From the IMG/VR virus record IMGVR_UViG_3300025759_000064, positions 46,920 to 110,919 of that record: 64,000 nucleotides of DNA, one strand, 5' to 3'. Each line of letters begins with the position of its first letter. Position 1 is the stretch's first letter. Source of the DNA: a virus. The position numbers and the translations under genes were made by a program. This document shows, piece after piece, positions 7,871 to 14,752 of the stretch. The notes beneath the pieces were generated by a model, which saw nothing but the letters and a program-made list of their open reading frames with translations, searched no databases and had not been told where the DNA came from.

Positions 7871-8702
7871 TATTTACAAACTTGACTAGCGGTTCTAAGT
7901 CTTTAAGCGTAACACCACAATCAAGATTCTCTCTATCAGCCCAGTGTACTAACTGTTCTGTGGCTAAATTGCCCCCTGAGCCGGGTACAAACGGGCAACC
8001 GCCCATTCCTCCAATGCTAGAATCGAACTGTGTGATGCCGCAATCGAAGCCAGCAGACAGATTATCGTACATTCTGCCCTCTCTTACACCGTGATGTAGG
8101 TGCAATGCGATATTTGCATCTATCTTTCTGTCAGTTAAACGCATTACTTTGCGTATCATCGATGGGTTAGCATTACCTATGGTGTCAGACAAAACTATTG
8201 TATCGCCTAAGGTATTTGCCCATTCCATGGTTTTTAGCATGTCTTTTGGCGGTATTTCGCCCATAATCGGGCATCCAAAAGATGTAGAAAGGTAAACTCT
8301 GACGTTTTTGGTCGGTATTCTGTCTAATGCGCCACTGTATTCAGCAAAAATTGTGTTTAGGTTTTTACCTAAGTTATTGACATTGAAGTAGTTTGACGGT
8401 GAGAAAAAAATATTATATTTTTCTACACCAACAGACTTTGCCCTTTCAACACCCACACGGTTTGGCACTAACATACCCAAGTTGTGCGTAGAGGCTAAAT
8501 CTTGCACTTTGAGGAATACTACTTCGCTATCAGCCATATTTGGAACTCTGTCAGGATTGACCATTGAGCCAATTTCAATATTTTTGATACCCGTATTTGC
8601 AATTTTACGTATCAAAGTCACCTTATCGTGCGTAGATGTGATTGTATCTGCGCTCTGCAACCCATCGCGTGGTCCTACTTCGTAGATTGAAAAGTCGCTC
8701 AT
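7854..8702 (-). CDS. HMG-CoA lyase-like enzyme (HMGL TIM barrel)
   Basis: 282 residues from the ATG at 8702 (TAATG overlap with the upstream stop). The family hallmarks are clear: EVGPRDGLQ at residues 8-16 (metal and catalytic Arg12/Asp13), SFGCPIMG at 141-148, HLHHG at 201-205 (metal ligands), and GGMGGCPFVPGSGGN at 231-245 with Cys236, the mobile-loop cysteine of HMG-CoA lyases. Cellular HMG-CoA lyase splits HMG-CoA into acetyl-CoA and acetoacetate in leucine breakdown. All key residues are present, so it is probably active, but related HMGL enzymes use other acyl-CoA or aldol substrates. In a viral genome it would be an auxiliary metabolic gene. It lies between tagged genes. Confidence 0.85.
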   Translation of the reverse strand: MSDFSIYEVGPRDGLQSADTITSTHDKVTLIRKIANTGIKNIEIGSMVNPDRVPNMADSEVVFLKVQDLASTHNLGMLVPNRVGVERAKSVGVEKYNIFFSPSNYFNVNNLGKNLNTIFAEYSGALDRIPTKNVRVYLSTSFGCPIMGEIPPKDMLKTMEWANTLGDTIVLSDTIGNANPSMIRKVMRLTDRKIDANIALHLHHGVREGRMYDNLSAGFDCGITQFDSSIGGMGGCPFVPGSGGNLATEQLVHWADRENLDCGVTLKDLEPLVKFVNTKIKV

Positions 8703-9361
8703 TATTCTGTCTCCCAATCCCACATATCGGGTCTTTCAGTTTCACCAACACCCCCACCGTAAGCCAAATCTTTAATGTCTCTCGGCACATTGCCCCAAGT
8801 AGATTCATCATGCCAATTCATTGGCTGCCCTACGTTTTTACCCTGTCTCATCATAACTAATCGGTGCGGGTCAATCGCCTCATGGATAAGCCCTTCAGGA
8901 AATCCTTCAGGACTTTGTTTTGCGTTCCTCCACTGCGCATCGAGATTTTTCGCGCCCTCAGGTGTCATACGAATCCCAACCATTGAATGTCCCATTCCTT
9001 TTCCACTAGGCGTAGCACCAGCGTATGCGGGTGTAACATTACGAAAATCGGGTTTAGTCACCCAAAATCCTTTACCCCCACCACGTGTAGTATCAAACTT
9101 TTTGTCATTTTTACCAGCCATTACATCTTCCCATTGCGAATTATCTTCTCCATAACCACGGTTTGCGTTTTGCGGCAAAGGCTGCAAACCTCGATTATCA
9201 ATATCTTGCATATATTCGCTCGGTACAACACGCATCATCGACATCGGCCCAGCCCGACTAGGAAAATCTGCATGGTATTGACCCAAGGTAGTTTGGTCAG
9301 GGTGCAATTCAGGATACAAAGGTGACTTTAGAACAGCCCATGCTTGGTCAAAGGGGTTCAT
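8702..9361 (-). CDS. Tagged protein, possible ADP-ribosyltransferase-like fold
   Basis: 219 residues from the ATG at 9361 (ATGA overlap), giving the tag MNPFDQAWAVLKSP. Further on, the pattern IDNRGLQPLP, KGFWVTKPDFRN, TPAYAG, MVGIRMTPEG and LIHEAIDPHRLVMM has the rhythm of ADP-ribosyltransferase/KptA-like proteins (a loop, paired strands, then a strand with I-D-P-x-x-L). I cannot identify the catalytic triad with certainty, so this is weak. It is another unrelated domain placed behind the same tag. Confidence 0.55.
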   Translation of the reverse strand: MNPFDQAWAVLKSPLYPELHPDQTTLGQYHADFPSRAGPMSMMRVVPSEYMQDIDNRGLQPLPQNANRGYGEDNSQWEDVMAGKNDKKFDTTRGGGKGFWVTKPDFRNVTPAYAGATPSGKGMGHSMVGIRMTPEGAKNLDAQWRNAKQSPEGFPEGLIHEAIDPHRLVMMRQGKNVGQPMNWHDESTWGNVPRDIKDLAYGGGVGETERPDMWDWETE

Positions 9362-9729
9362 TGTTGACCCTCCCGATTCGCCCAAAAACCCTCAGCATCC
9401 TCGCTCTGCATGTGATTAGTGTTCTGCACAGTAAGTCCAGTAATTTTCTCAGCGTGGTTGTACATGTCCGTGGCTATACCCCCTCTCCGAAAACTCGGAT
9501 GCGTGTAACTAGCCAAAGGAATCAAGTTACCGTCAGCCACTGAAAACTTTGCATAACCATATTTTATGGGCTTTTGGTCGTATTTATCCAAACCCTGTAT
9601 GGCCGCAACCTGTAAATTACCATGTTTATCGTATTCATGCTGCAACGAGAAATCTTCGGGGTCTCCGTAGTAAGGGAAATCCGGTTTAGGCATTTTGAGT
9701 ACAGCCCACGCTCGGTCGAAGGCAGTCAT
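9358..9729 (-). CDS. Tagged GNAT-like acetyltransferase-like protein
   Basis: 123 residues. The tag is MTAFDRAWAVLKMP. The C-terminal half has ASYTHPSFRRGGIATDMYNH, matching GNAT motif A (a strand, then R-x-x-G-I-A-x-x-M), followed by a strand and FWANREG, a typical end for this fold. It is short for a GNAT (usually about 150). It overlaps both neighbours by 4 nt. The target is unknown. Confidence 0.6.
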   Translation of the reverse strand: MTAFDRAWAVLKMPKPDFPYYGDPEDFSLQHEYDKHGNLQVAAIQGLDKYDQKPIKYGYAKFSVADGNLIPLASYTHPSFRRGGIATDMYNHAEKITGLTVQNTNHMQSEDAEGFWANREGQQ

Positions 9730-10259
9730 TCATGCACCCCATCATACGGCCAACGTAGTCTTATCCCTCTATAATCATCTTGAAACTTAGTGTGAGCAGA
9801 ACGCCTCTCATCTCCCTCATACGGCAATTCCATGTGTTTTGCCCAAAATGGGGCTGAGGATGCGCTTAACTGACTCGGAAATGTCGTTAGCCTAGCATTT
9901 TTCTTCTTCGCCATCTCATTCGCCAAATTATAAACACCCGTCATCAAACCTCTTCTTCTGTAACCCTCTCTAGTTTTTGCATGAGAAGTTTTCCATTCAG
10001 GGCCATAATGCTCGCTAATATGATTAACAGCAAGCGGTTTTCCATCATTATCCATAATTCTTGTATTTAGCCCATACATATCATATTCCGACACCATTGG
10101 ATAGATTTTGTTTGTTTGAGGGTCTTGAAATTGTGCTTCCATCCCACCGTCTTGTACGTCAGCCTCCTTAATGGGGTCCCACCCTTCTATTTCTTTAATT
10201 GAGCCGGGGATTATCGGCATCTTGAGTATAGCCCACGCAATGTCGAATGCGTTTACCAT
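9726..10259 (-). CDS. Tagged GNAT-like acetyltransferase-like protein
   Basis: 177 residues from the ATG at 10259; GTG 10268 is possible but would put extra residues before the tag (MVNAFDIAWAILKMP). The motif REGYRRRGLMTGVYNLANEM at about 110-130 matches the acetyl-CoA-binding loop and helix of GNAT enzymes, and SASSAPFWAKHMEL follows as expected for motif B. It is the first gene of the leftward arm, adjacent to the candidate origin. It could acetylate host or virion proteins; this is inference. Confidence 0.6.
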   Translation of the reverse strand: MVNAFDIAWAILKMPIIPGSIKEIEGWDPIKEADVQDGGMEAQFQDPQTNKIYPMVSEYDMYGLNTRIMDNDGKPLAVNHISEHYGPEWKTSHAKTREGYRRRGLMTGVYNLANEMAKKKNARLTTFPSQLSASSAPFWAKHMELPYEGDERRSAHTKFQDDYRGIRLRWPYDGVHE

Positions 10260-10303
10260 GCGCCTCACACAGCGTTACTCTATATCGAACTACCGCTAAA
10301 TTA

Positions 10304-10754
10304 GCGTAATGTTAAAACCTTGACCCTTAAACATATGAGACCCGAAGGGGTTTTTTTACCAAAAATATTTTTTTTATTCGAGCGCTGTATGCGACTATAA
10401 GAGCGTAATGCTATTGGCGTAATGCTATCTCTCCGGCTAAGGCAGCGTAATGCTTTGGCGTAATGGGGTACTGCAAGCCTGTTTCAGACATTACGCCTTG
10501 GCGTAATGCCCTGTTGTTGTGGCGTAATGCTTTGTAGTGGGCGTTACGCGGTTGCGTAACGCTTGTACATGTGCCTATGTAGCAAAGCACGTAAGTCGCG
10601 GCTTACAAACGCATCACTGCTCTATGCTTTTCGCCTCACACTTAGCGTGATTATAACGCCAGCCCTTGCACCGCTTTGGATTCCCCACCCGTATGGTTGG
10701 TGCATTAACAGTGCATCTTCTTCATACTAGGGCGTATTGCTGTTGAGCGTAATG
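10304..10754. other. Candidate replication origin with GCGTAATG iterons
   Basis: The 600-base gap between divergent arms (10260-10859) holds no gene. It contains eight direct copies of GCGTAATG, at 10304, 10403, 10417, 10445, 10458, 10501, 10522 and 10747. One inverted copy lies at 10489-10496, so CATTACGCC-TT-GGCGTAATG at 10489-10508 forms a 20-base inverted repeat. Near copies (GCGTTACGC, GCGTAACG, GCGTATTG) add to the density. Another dyad, GTAAGTCGCGGCTTAC, lies at 10591-10606, and an AT-rich run at 10351-10378. Iterons plus dyads plus an AT-rich tract at a divergent arm boundary fit an origin or a dense regulator-binding site. Confidence 0.6.
10339..10357 (+). terminator. Short hairpin with T-run
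   Basis: ACCC-GAAG-GGGT followed by seven T residues looks like an intrinsic terminator on the + strand. No known rightward gene precedes it within the gap, so it would end only transcripts started near the candidate origin or read-through. It could also simply be part of the AT-rich tract at 10351-10378. Confidence 0.4.
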
Positions 10755-10813
10755 CTTGTGTGCTGCCTGTATTCTTACTCATCTCATCTCTTTCAGTCTA
10801 ACGTTTATCAGTC

Positions 10814-10837
10814 TTGACTATATAAACCGAGATTGAA
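10814..10837 (+). promoter_or_regulatory. 24-bp TATA element, copy 1
   Basis: First of eleven near-identical elements: TTGA, then CTATATAAACCGAGATTG, then AA. The TATATAAA at 10819-10826 is an archaeal TATA box. The conserved part downstream of it is unusual for archaeal promoters. It drives the monocistronic gene at 10860, which has GGAGG at 10847-10851. Confidence 0.85.
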
Positions 10838-10859
10838 AGGGTAGGTGGAGGAATCTGAA

Positions 10860-11615
10860 ATGGTAAACGATTTGAAAAACGATACCCAAATAACGATGAT
10901 TGAGCGAATTGCTACGCTCTTGCAGTCACTTGTGACTGTAAGCAAAGCAAAAGGTCGAGGTAAGGTCGACATAGGTAGGTGGGATGTATCCAAAGGATAC
11001 CCTGACCCTCTGTATGATGATGAAGCACCTAACACCACATTGACAGCCAAGCAAGCAAGCACTGTACTTGCACGCTTCTGTCAATCTGTGATTGATAGTG
11101 GTTGGAAACCTGCAAGCGAATTGACTGTTAGTCAACATGCACTTGCAGAGACACATACTCTTTCCACAGGAAAGAACAAAGGCAACGAAGTTCCTGTCTT
11201 TGCATACGGCCTGAACAAAGTCCGTGGAAATGCACGTACAGCAATTAGGAAAGCAAAGTTGGCAGCATCACTTGTGACTGCTCAGGAGAATGGTGGTGCA
11301 TGGTTTGCTGTTGGTGTAACCAACAAAGATGGCACAGGTAAGGCGTTCCCAAGTGAGAAGAAAGCGAGAAATGCTTATGCAAACATGACCTATGGTAAGG
11401 ATTGGTACGACCATCCTGACAAAGAGGCTAGGAAAGCGGAGGCATCAATCCACCGTGGCACATACATAGCCTTCGATGAGAATACCATCATCACAAGTGA
11501 CACAGTGTTCACGACTGATGAAGCCTTGATTGCTGCTGCTAAATCATTAGGCAGCAAAGCAAGCACAGCACGCGGTGCTAAGACATTCATGAAGAAGCAC
11601 TTCGCTAAGGCCTGA
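10860..11615 (+). CDS. Unknown protein beside the candidate origin
   Basis: 251 residues from the ATG at 10860, with GGTGGAGG 8 bases upstream; GTG 10845 would place the ribosome site inside the gene. The protein is Lys/Ala-rich with no motif I recognise. It contains KGRGKVDIGRWDVSKGYPDP and a basic C-terminal helix (ARGAKTFMKKHFAKA). It is the only gene of its transcript, flanked by its own promoter and a strong terminator, next to the iteron region. An origin-binding or regulatory role is a reasonable guess but is not shown. Base composition looks richer in GC than its neighbours. Confidence 0.7.
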   Translation: MVNDLKNDTQITMIERIATLLQSLVTVSKAKGRGKVDIGRWDVSKGYPDPLYDDEAPNTTLTAKQASTVLARFCQSVIDSGWKPASELTVSQHALAETHTLSTGKNKGNEVPVFAYGLNKVRGNARTAIRKAKLAASLVTAQENGGAWFAVGVTNKDGTGKAFPSEKKARNAYANMTYGKDWYDHPDKEARKAEASIHRGTYIAFDENTIITSDTVFTTDEALIAAAKSLGSKASTARGAKTFMKKHFAKA

Positions 11616-11646
11616 GTCTGAGACAGACTAGACGGACATACGCAAG

Positions 11647-11672
11647 CCCTCTGCGGGGATACTCGCAGGGGG
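11647..11672 (+). terminator. Post-gene hairpin
   Basis: CCCTCTGCG and CGCAGGGGG form a 9-bp stem (one T-G pair) around an 8-base loop, 31 bases after the stop at 11615. There is no T-run directly after it. It may stabilise the mRNA 3' end or act with the terminator at 11726-11757. Confidence 0.5.
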
Positions 11673-11725
11673 TAGCCCTCATACTCTTGGGGGTGCAGGT
11701 TTTTCATTCATCCCTGTACCCCCAC

Positions 11726-11757
11726 CCCCCCCGCCGCGAGGCAGGGGGTTTTTTTTT
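11726..11757 (+). terminator. Strong intrinsic-type terminator
   Basis: A C-run, then GCC-GCGA-GGC (GNRA-type tetraloop), then a G-run and nine T residues at 11749-11757. This is a classical hairpin plus poly-T arrangement and would end the transcript of the gene at 10860-11615. Confidence 0.75.
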
Positions 11758-12051
11758 GGCCTAGCCTCACGCATTACGCGGGCTTGGATTCTGATTCTCT
11801 TACGCTCGTCTACGCTATGCGTATCCTTCGCAGAATCCTCTCCAACCATACGGGTGGTAGTCACGCCCGTATCTTGAAAAATAATCTCATCTTCTGCGAG
11901 AGCGAGACACACCCTGTTGACGCTATCTTAAACTCGCACCCTCATTTCGGTGTGTCCTCAGCACACCCGTTAATCTGCACAGTTTGTATGGATTCTGCTC
12001 ATGTGCACATACGCACGTGAGGACAGAGCGGATTCACATAGAAAGAGGGTA
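11758..12051. other. Non-coding region with hairpins
   Basis: About 300 bases without a convincing gene. Contents: CATTACGC (an inverted iteron copy) at 11772-11779; a 9-bp stem ATACGGGTG/CGCCCGTAT at 11848-11872; GGTGTG/CACACC around 11950-11968. It is GC-richer than the coding arm. It may hold a small RNA or belong to the origin region. Confidence 0.4.
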
Positions 12052-12168
12052 ATATTCCGACTTGTCTAATGTACTATCTAAACATTATACAGTAATATAT
12101 AGAAGAGAGACTACAAGAATAATACAATTGTCAATCATACAAATGAATAATCGGAAACCTCGGACAAT
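12052..12168. repeat. Dispersed dyad element, copy C
   Basis: The left side reads TATTCCGACTTGTCTAATG, then ACTATCTAAACATTATAC. The right side has AATAATCGGAAACCTCGGAC. These words match parts of the dyads at 1669-1750 and 47987-48059 but with a longer, AT-rich centre. It ends 55 bases before a 24-bp TATA element. It is the most diverged of the three. Confidence 0.45.
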
Positions 12169-12222
12169 TATCTTTAACACACTAGCATATCTATGCTCGA
12201 AGTTGACATCAGTTTAGTAGCC

Positions 12223-12246
12223 TTGACTATATAAACCGAGATTGAA
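12223..12246 (+). promoter_or_regulatory. 24-bp TATA element, copy 2
   Basis: Identical core CTATATAAACCGAGATTG. The ATG at 12256 is only 10 bases after the element, so the transcript for this operon (12256-13655) may be leaderless or nearly so. Confidence 0.85.
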
Positions 12247-12255
12247 ACTAATGCC

Positions 12256-12489
12256 ATGAAAGAGTTGATTACCTCTGACTTTGCTTTGACAACGAATGAC
12301 ATCTTGAGTAGTGTGAGTATACACTGCTTGACTTGCTGTGTCCCAATACAAGTGGACATGGATGCTTTTCTTTACAGAGAGTGTGTGGATGGGGAGATGA
12401 CTGAGAACTACAACATACAATGTGACTGTGATGCTGACGAACAACCTTGCCTTGTGCTACGCACTCATGTACTAGAGGTGGAAGAATGA
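12256..12489 (+). CDS. Small Cys-containing protein
   Basis: 77 residues with LTCC, a lone C, and CDCD further on, possibly one metal site. It is first in its operon directly after TATA element 2. No family was recognised. It overlaps the next start (ATGA). Confidence 0.6.
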   Translation: MKELITSDFALTTNDILSSVSIHCLTCCVPIQVDMDAFLYRECVDGEMTENYNIQCDCDADEQPCLVLRTHVLEVEE

Positions 12490-12629
12490 GTTTAACTTAC
12501 TGCCCTAACTGTGGTTTGAATCCAAATCACCATCAGCCCGACGAACAACAAATATGGGAGAGCGACTATGTGAAAGAACATGGTCTGTGCCACTATTGCG
12601 TTAATGTAGGAACAGGTGATGATGAATGA
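12486..12629 (+). CDS. Zinc-ribbon mini-protein
   Basis: 47 residues from the ATG at 12486 (ATGA overlap). CPNC at 6-9 and CHYC at about 35-38 make a four-Cys zinc ribbon. It is one of more than ten such small proteins in the rightward arm. The role is unknown; nucleic-acid or protein binding is typical of the fold. Confidence 0.65.
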   Translation: MSLTYCPNCGLNPNHHQPDEQQIWESDYVKEHGLCHYCVNVGTGDDE

Positions 12630-12772
12630 GTAGTACACACACTAGTAATACTCTTGGCTACATGCGTGGGTACTTTAGATTGAAGAGAGAGAATGCTGAG
12701 TTACTCAAACAGGTTACACAACTACAAGTTTTATGTCGTACACTTGCAGATGAAATAGAAGGTGATTGTTAA
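12626..12772 (+). CDS. Coiled-coil mini-protein
   Basis: 48 residues (MSSTHTSNTLGYMRGYFRLK...), with a heptad-like C-terminal helix ENAELLKQVTQLQVLCRTLA. The ATGA overlap upstream and TAATG overlap downstream support it. The function is unknown. Confidence 0.55.
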   Translation: MSSTHTSNTLGYMRGYFRLKRENAELLKQVTQLQVLCRTLADEIEGDC

Positions 12773-13347
12773 TGGGTACACGCTGTAACATACGTGTTGT
12801 TCAAGACACAGGTGATGAGTTGTGGTTCTATCGTCACAATGATGGTTACCCACAGGAAGTTATACCTAGCCTCACACCCTTGATGGAGAGATTGATAGAC
12901 GGTACTGTTAGACCTAACGTGAGTCAGTTTTCAGGTTGGTTAATTGTATTAGGACATGAACAACGCACACCTTCATCACACTATGGCGGTGGTAATGCTG
13001 AACTTGATTGGAAGGTAGGACACTACGAGCCTACCACATGTATGCATGGTGATATAGCATACCTATACACCATTGACCTAGATTCAAAGTCAATACGTGT
13101 CACATGTGCGTTTGGTAATATGCCGGATGAGGATATAGATTACATTGAACGCACAAAGACAGAGATATGGCAGAAGTACAGGCAAGCGGGACTAACAGGC
13201 GATGACCTCCTAGATTCTAATTGGATACACTATGACACATATGAATGGTATCTAGGAGAATACGAAGTGGAGAGGTTTTTCTCATTGAAACAAGTAATCA
13301 ACTTTATGCAAGATTGCGACATACCTGAGTTAGGTGATGATGAATGA
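12772..13347 (+). CDS. Conserved phage/plasmid protein (MGTRCNI family)
   Basis: 191 residues from the ATG at 12772 (TAATG overlap). The start MGTRCNIRVVQ followed by LWFYRHNDGYP is a recognisable signature of a protein family found in many phages, plasmids and bacteria with no assigned function. The later part has DIAYLYTIDL and a C-terminal EVERFFSLKQVINFM. Family membership is fairly sure; the role is not known. Confidence 0.7.
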   Translation: MGTRCNIRVVQDTGDELWFYRHNDGYPQEVIPSLTPLMERLIDGTVRPNVSQFSGWLIVLGHEQRTPSSHYGGGNAELDWKVGHYEPTTCMHGDIAYLYTIDLDSKSIRVTCAFGNMPDEDIDYIERTKTEIWQKYRQAGLTGDDLLDSNWIHYDTYEWYLGEYEVERFFSLKQVINFMQDCDIPELGDDE

Positions 13348-13655
13348 GTTACGAGTTTGTGATGATAACTTACGTTGTGCGTGATGGAGACAAGGAACAC
13401 ATAAACCACTACATAATGACGAAGAACAATGCAGAGAAGCACGATGTTGATTTGATACACATGATGTATTACTTGGATGGTTTTGATACAGATGAGGATG
13501 ATGAGGTCAATGCAGAGCACATACTGTTACACATGTTAGAACATGAGGAAACACGTGGTTGGGTGACTACGGACTGGGGCATGGTAAAGGTTGTTAGAAA
13601 AGAACCAATGAGCCGTGAGACTAAGGAACTGTTCAACAGTTACGGGGTGTACTGA
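13344..13655 (+). CDS. Hypothetical acidic protein
   Basis: 103 residues, starting with ATGA overlap. It has an alternating strand-like start (YEFVMITYVVRDGD) and an acidic centre (DGFDTDEDDE). No family was recognised. Confidence 0.6.
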   Translation: MSYEFVMITYVVRDGDKEHINHYIMTKNNAEKHDVDLIHMMYYLDGFDTDEDDEVNAEHILLHMLEHEETRGWVTTDWGMVKVVRKEPMSRETKELFNSYGVY

Positions 13656-13742
13656 ATGAGTATACACAACGAGATAATGATGTGGAGAAAACACATAGCA
13701 AAATGCAGAGAGCAAGATGCTGACTATATAAACCGAGATTGA
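13656..13742 (+). CDS. Possible micro-ORF ending in the promoter repeat
   Basis: 28 codons (MSIHNEIMMWRKHIAKCREQ...) starting one base after the previous stop and ending with DYINRD and a stop, encoded by TATA element 3 itself. Its position directly after an operon suggests coupled translation; otherwise there is no evidence that it is a functional peptide. Confidence 0.3.
   Translation: MSIHNEIMMWRKHIAKCREQDADYINRD
13720..13742 (+). promoter_or_regulatory. 24-bp TATA element, copy 3
   Basis: Variant copy: CTGACTATATAAACCGAGAT, then TGA and T instead of A at the end. It serves the operon 13764-17751 (ArdC-like, acidic protein, SNF2 ATPase). Confidence 0.8.
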
Positions 13743-13763
13743 TAAGATAAGGGAGAGATTAAG

Positions 13764-14711
13764 ATGGCTATGAATAAAGAACAGAAAAGAGCATACGGTG
13801 AAATGAAACAGAAAGAGAATAGTGAGCGTTGGTTCGATAACCTTAGTGCTGCTATCATTGACAACAAGATACCATGGCGTAAACCATGGAGAGGAGGCAC
13901 TGCAAGTATGCCGCGTAATTTAGTAAGTAAGAAAGCATATCGTGGTGGTAATGTGATACAATTATGGGTAGCAGGTATGACTAATGGTTGGTCTGACTTA
14001 CGATTTGCTACACGCAAACAGTTGTTAGCAAAGGGTTACTCAATAGAAGGATTGACTAATGACAACGCGGTAAACATACAGTTCTTCAAGCGTAGTAAGT
14101 TCACTGTTGAGAACGAAGATACAGGAGAGGAAGAGACACGCAGCAGATGGTTAGTACGTTGGTACTCTGTATTCTGTGTTGAACAGTGTGTAGATTACGT
14201 AGCACCTGAGACTGATGAAGAAGTGGTAGTAGTGCCTGAGTCTGAGATGATGGTTCACTTCCAAGAGTATATTGATTCACAAGATACACTAGACTTACAC
14301 CGTAAAGGTGTACGTGCATACTACAACCTAAGTAAAGATGAGATTGTTATGCCTCCACATGAGTCATTCATATCACCTATTGGTGAAGTGATGACTGCAT
14401 TCCATGAGGCTATTCATAGTACGGGTCATGTCAAGAGAGTTGAACGACCACTCAAGTCTAAGTTTGGTTCACCTGAGTATGCCTTTGAAGAATTGATTGC
14501 TGAAATGGGGCAGTTAATCGTGACACTCACACTAGGTGGTGAGTTCAAACCTGATTCAGTGGTTGAAGATAATGCTAACAGTCAGGCTTACCTTAAGTCA
14601 TGGTTGGCTGCGTGTAAAGATAAAGATAAGGCTCTCAGTCAAGCGTTTAGCAGTGCTCAAAATGCGGCTGACTATATAATAAACAGTATACAAAAGGAGG
14701 AAGAAGAATGA
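13764..14711 (+). CDS. ardC: ArdC-like anti-restriction protein
   Basis: 315 residues. It has the two-part layout of ArdC/TraC-type proteins: an N-terminal ssDNA-binding domain (about 15-150, with IPWRKPWRGG and RNLVSKKAYRGGN) and a C-terminal zincin-like metallopeptidase domain. Zinc ligands are visible in AFHEAIHSTGH (His214, Glu215, His218), with the downstream YAFEELIAEMG (Glu243/Glu247) as third ligand. The family shields incoming DNA from host restriction. Its position soon after the candidate origin and behind its own promoter suits early expression. It ends in EEEE, encoded by the next gene's ribosome site. Confidence 0.85.
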   Translation: MAMNKEQKRAYGEMKQKENSERWFDNLSAAIIDNKIPWRKPWRGGTASMPRNLVSKKAYRGGNVIQLWVAGMTNGWSDLRFATRKQLLAKGYSIEGLTNDNAVNIQFFKRSKFTVENEDTGEEETRSRWLVRWYSVFCVEQCVDYVAPETDEEVVVVPESEMMVHFQEYIDSQDTLDLHRKGVRAYYNLSKDEIVMPPHESFISPIGEVMTAFHEAIHSTGHVKRVERPLKSKFGSPEYAFEELIAEMGQLIVTLTLGGEFKPDSVVEDNANSQAYLKSWLAACKDKDKALSQAFSSAQNAADYIINSIQKEEEE

Positions 14712-14752
14712 ATGATGAAACAATGAATGATGAAACAATGAATGTTGAAATA
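14708..14752 (+). repeat. 15-bp tandem repeat, three units
   Basis: ATGAATGATGAAACA occurs twice and is followed by the variant ATGAATGTTGAAATA. Each unit begins with an in-frame ATG, so three alternative start codons are available for the same protein. Confidence 0.8.

Noticed and set aside
10339-10357. Terminator of a hidden rightward gene
   Set aside because: The 80 bases before it hold no start codon with a ribosome site and no usable frame; the hairpin was kept only as a low-confidence terminator-like site.
10260-10859. CRISPR array
   Set aside because: The repeats are only eight bases, unevenly spaced and in both orientations, unlike CRISPR repeats and spacers.
11679-11912. Leftward 77-codon frame
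   Set aside because: It spans the strong terminator and the poly-G/C tract, its product is low complexity (GGGGGG), and no ribosome site was seen.
14669-14684. TGACTATATAATAAAC resembling the promoter element
   Set aside because: It lies inside the ArdC-like coding sequence, lacks the ACCGAGATTG half and has an insertion; it could be a coincidence or a decayed copy, so it was not annotated as a promoter.
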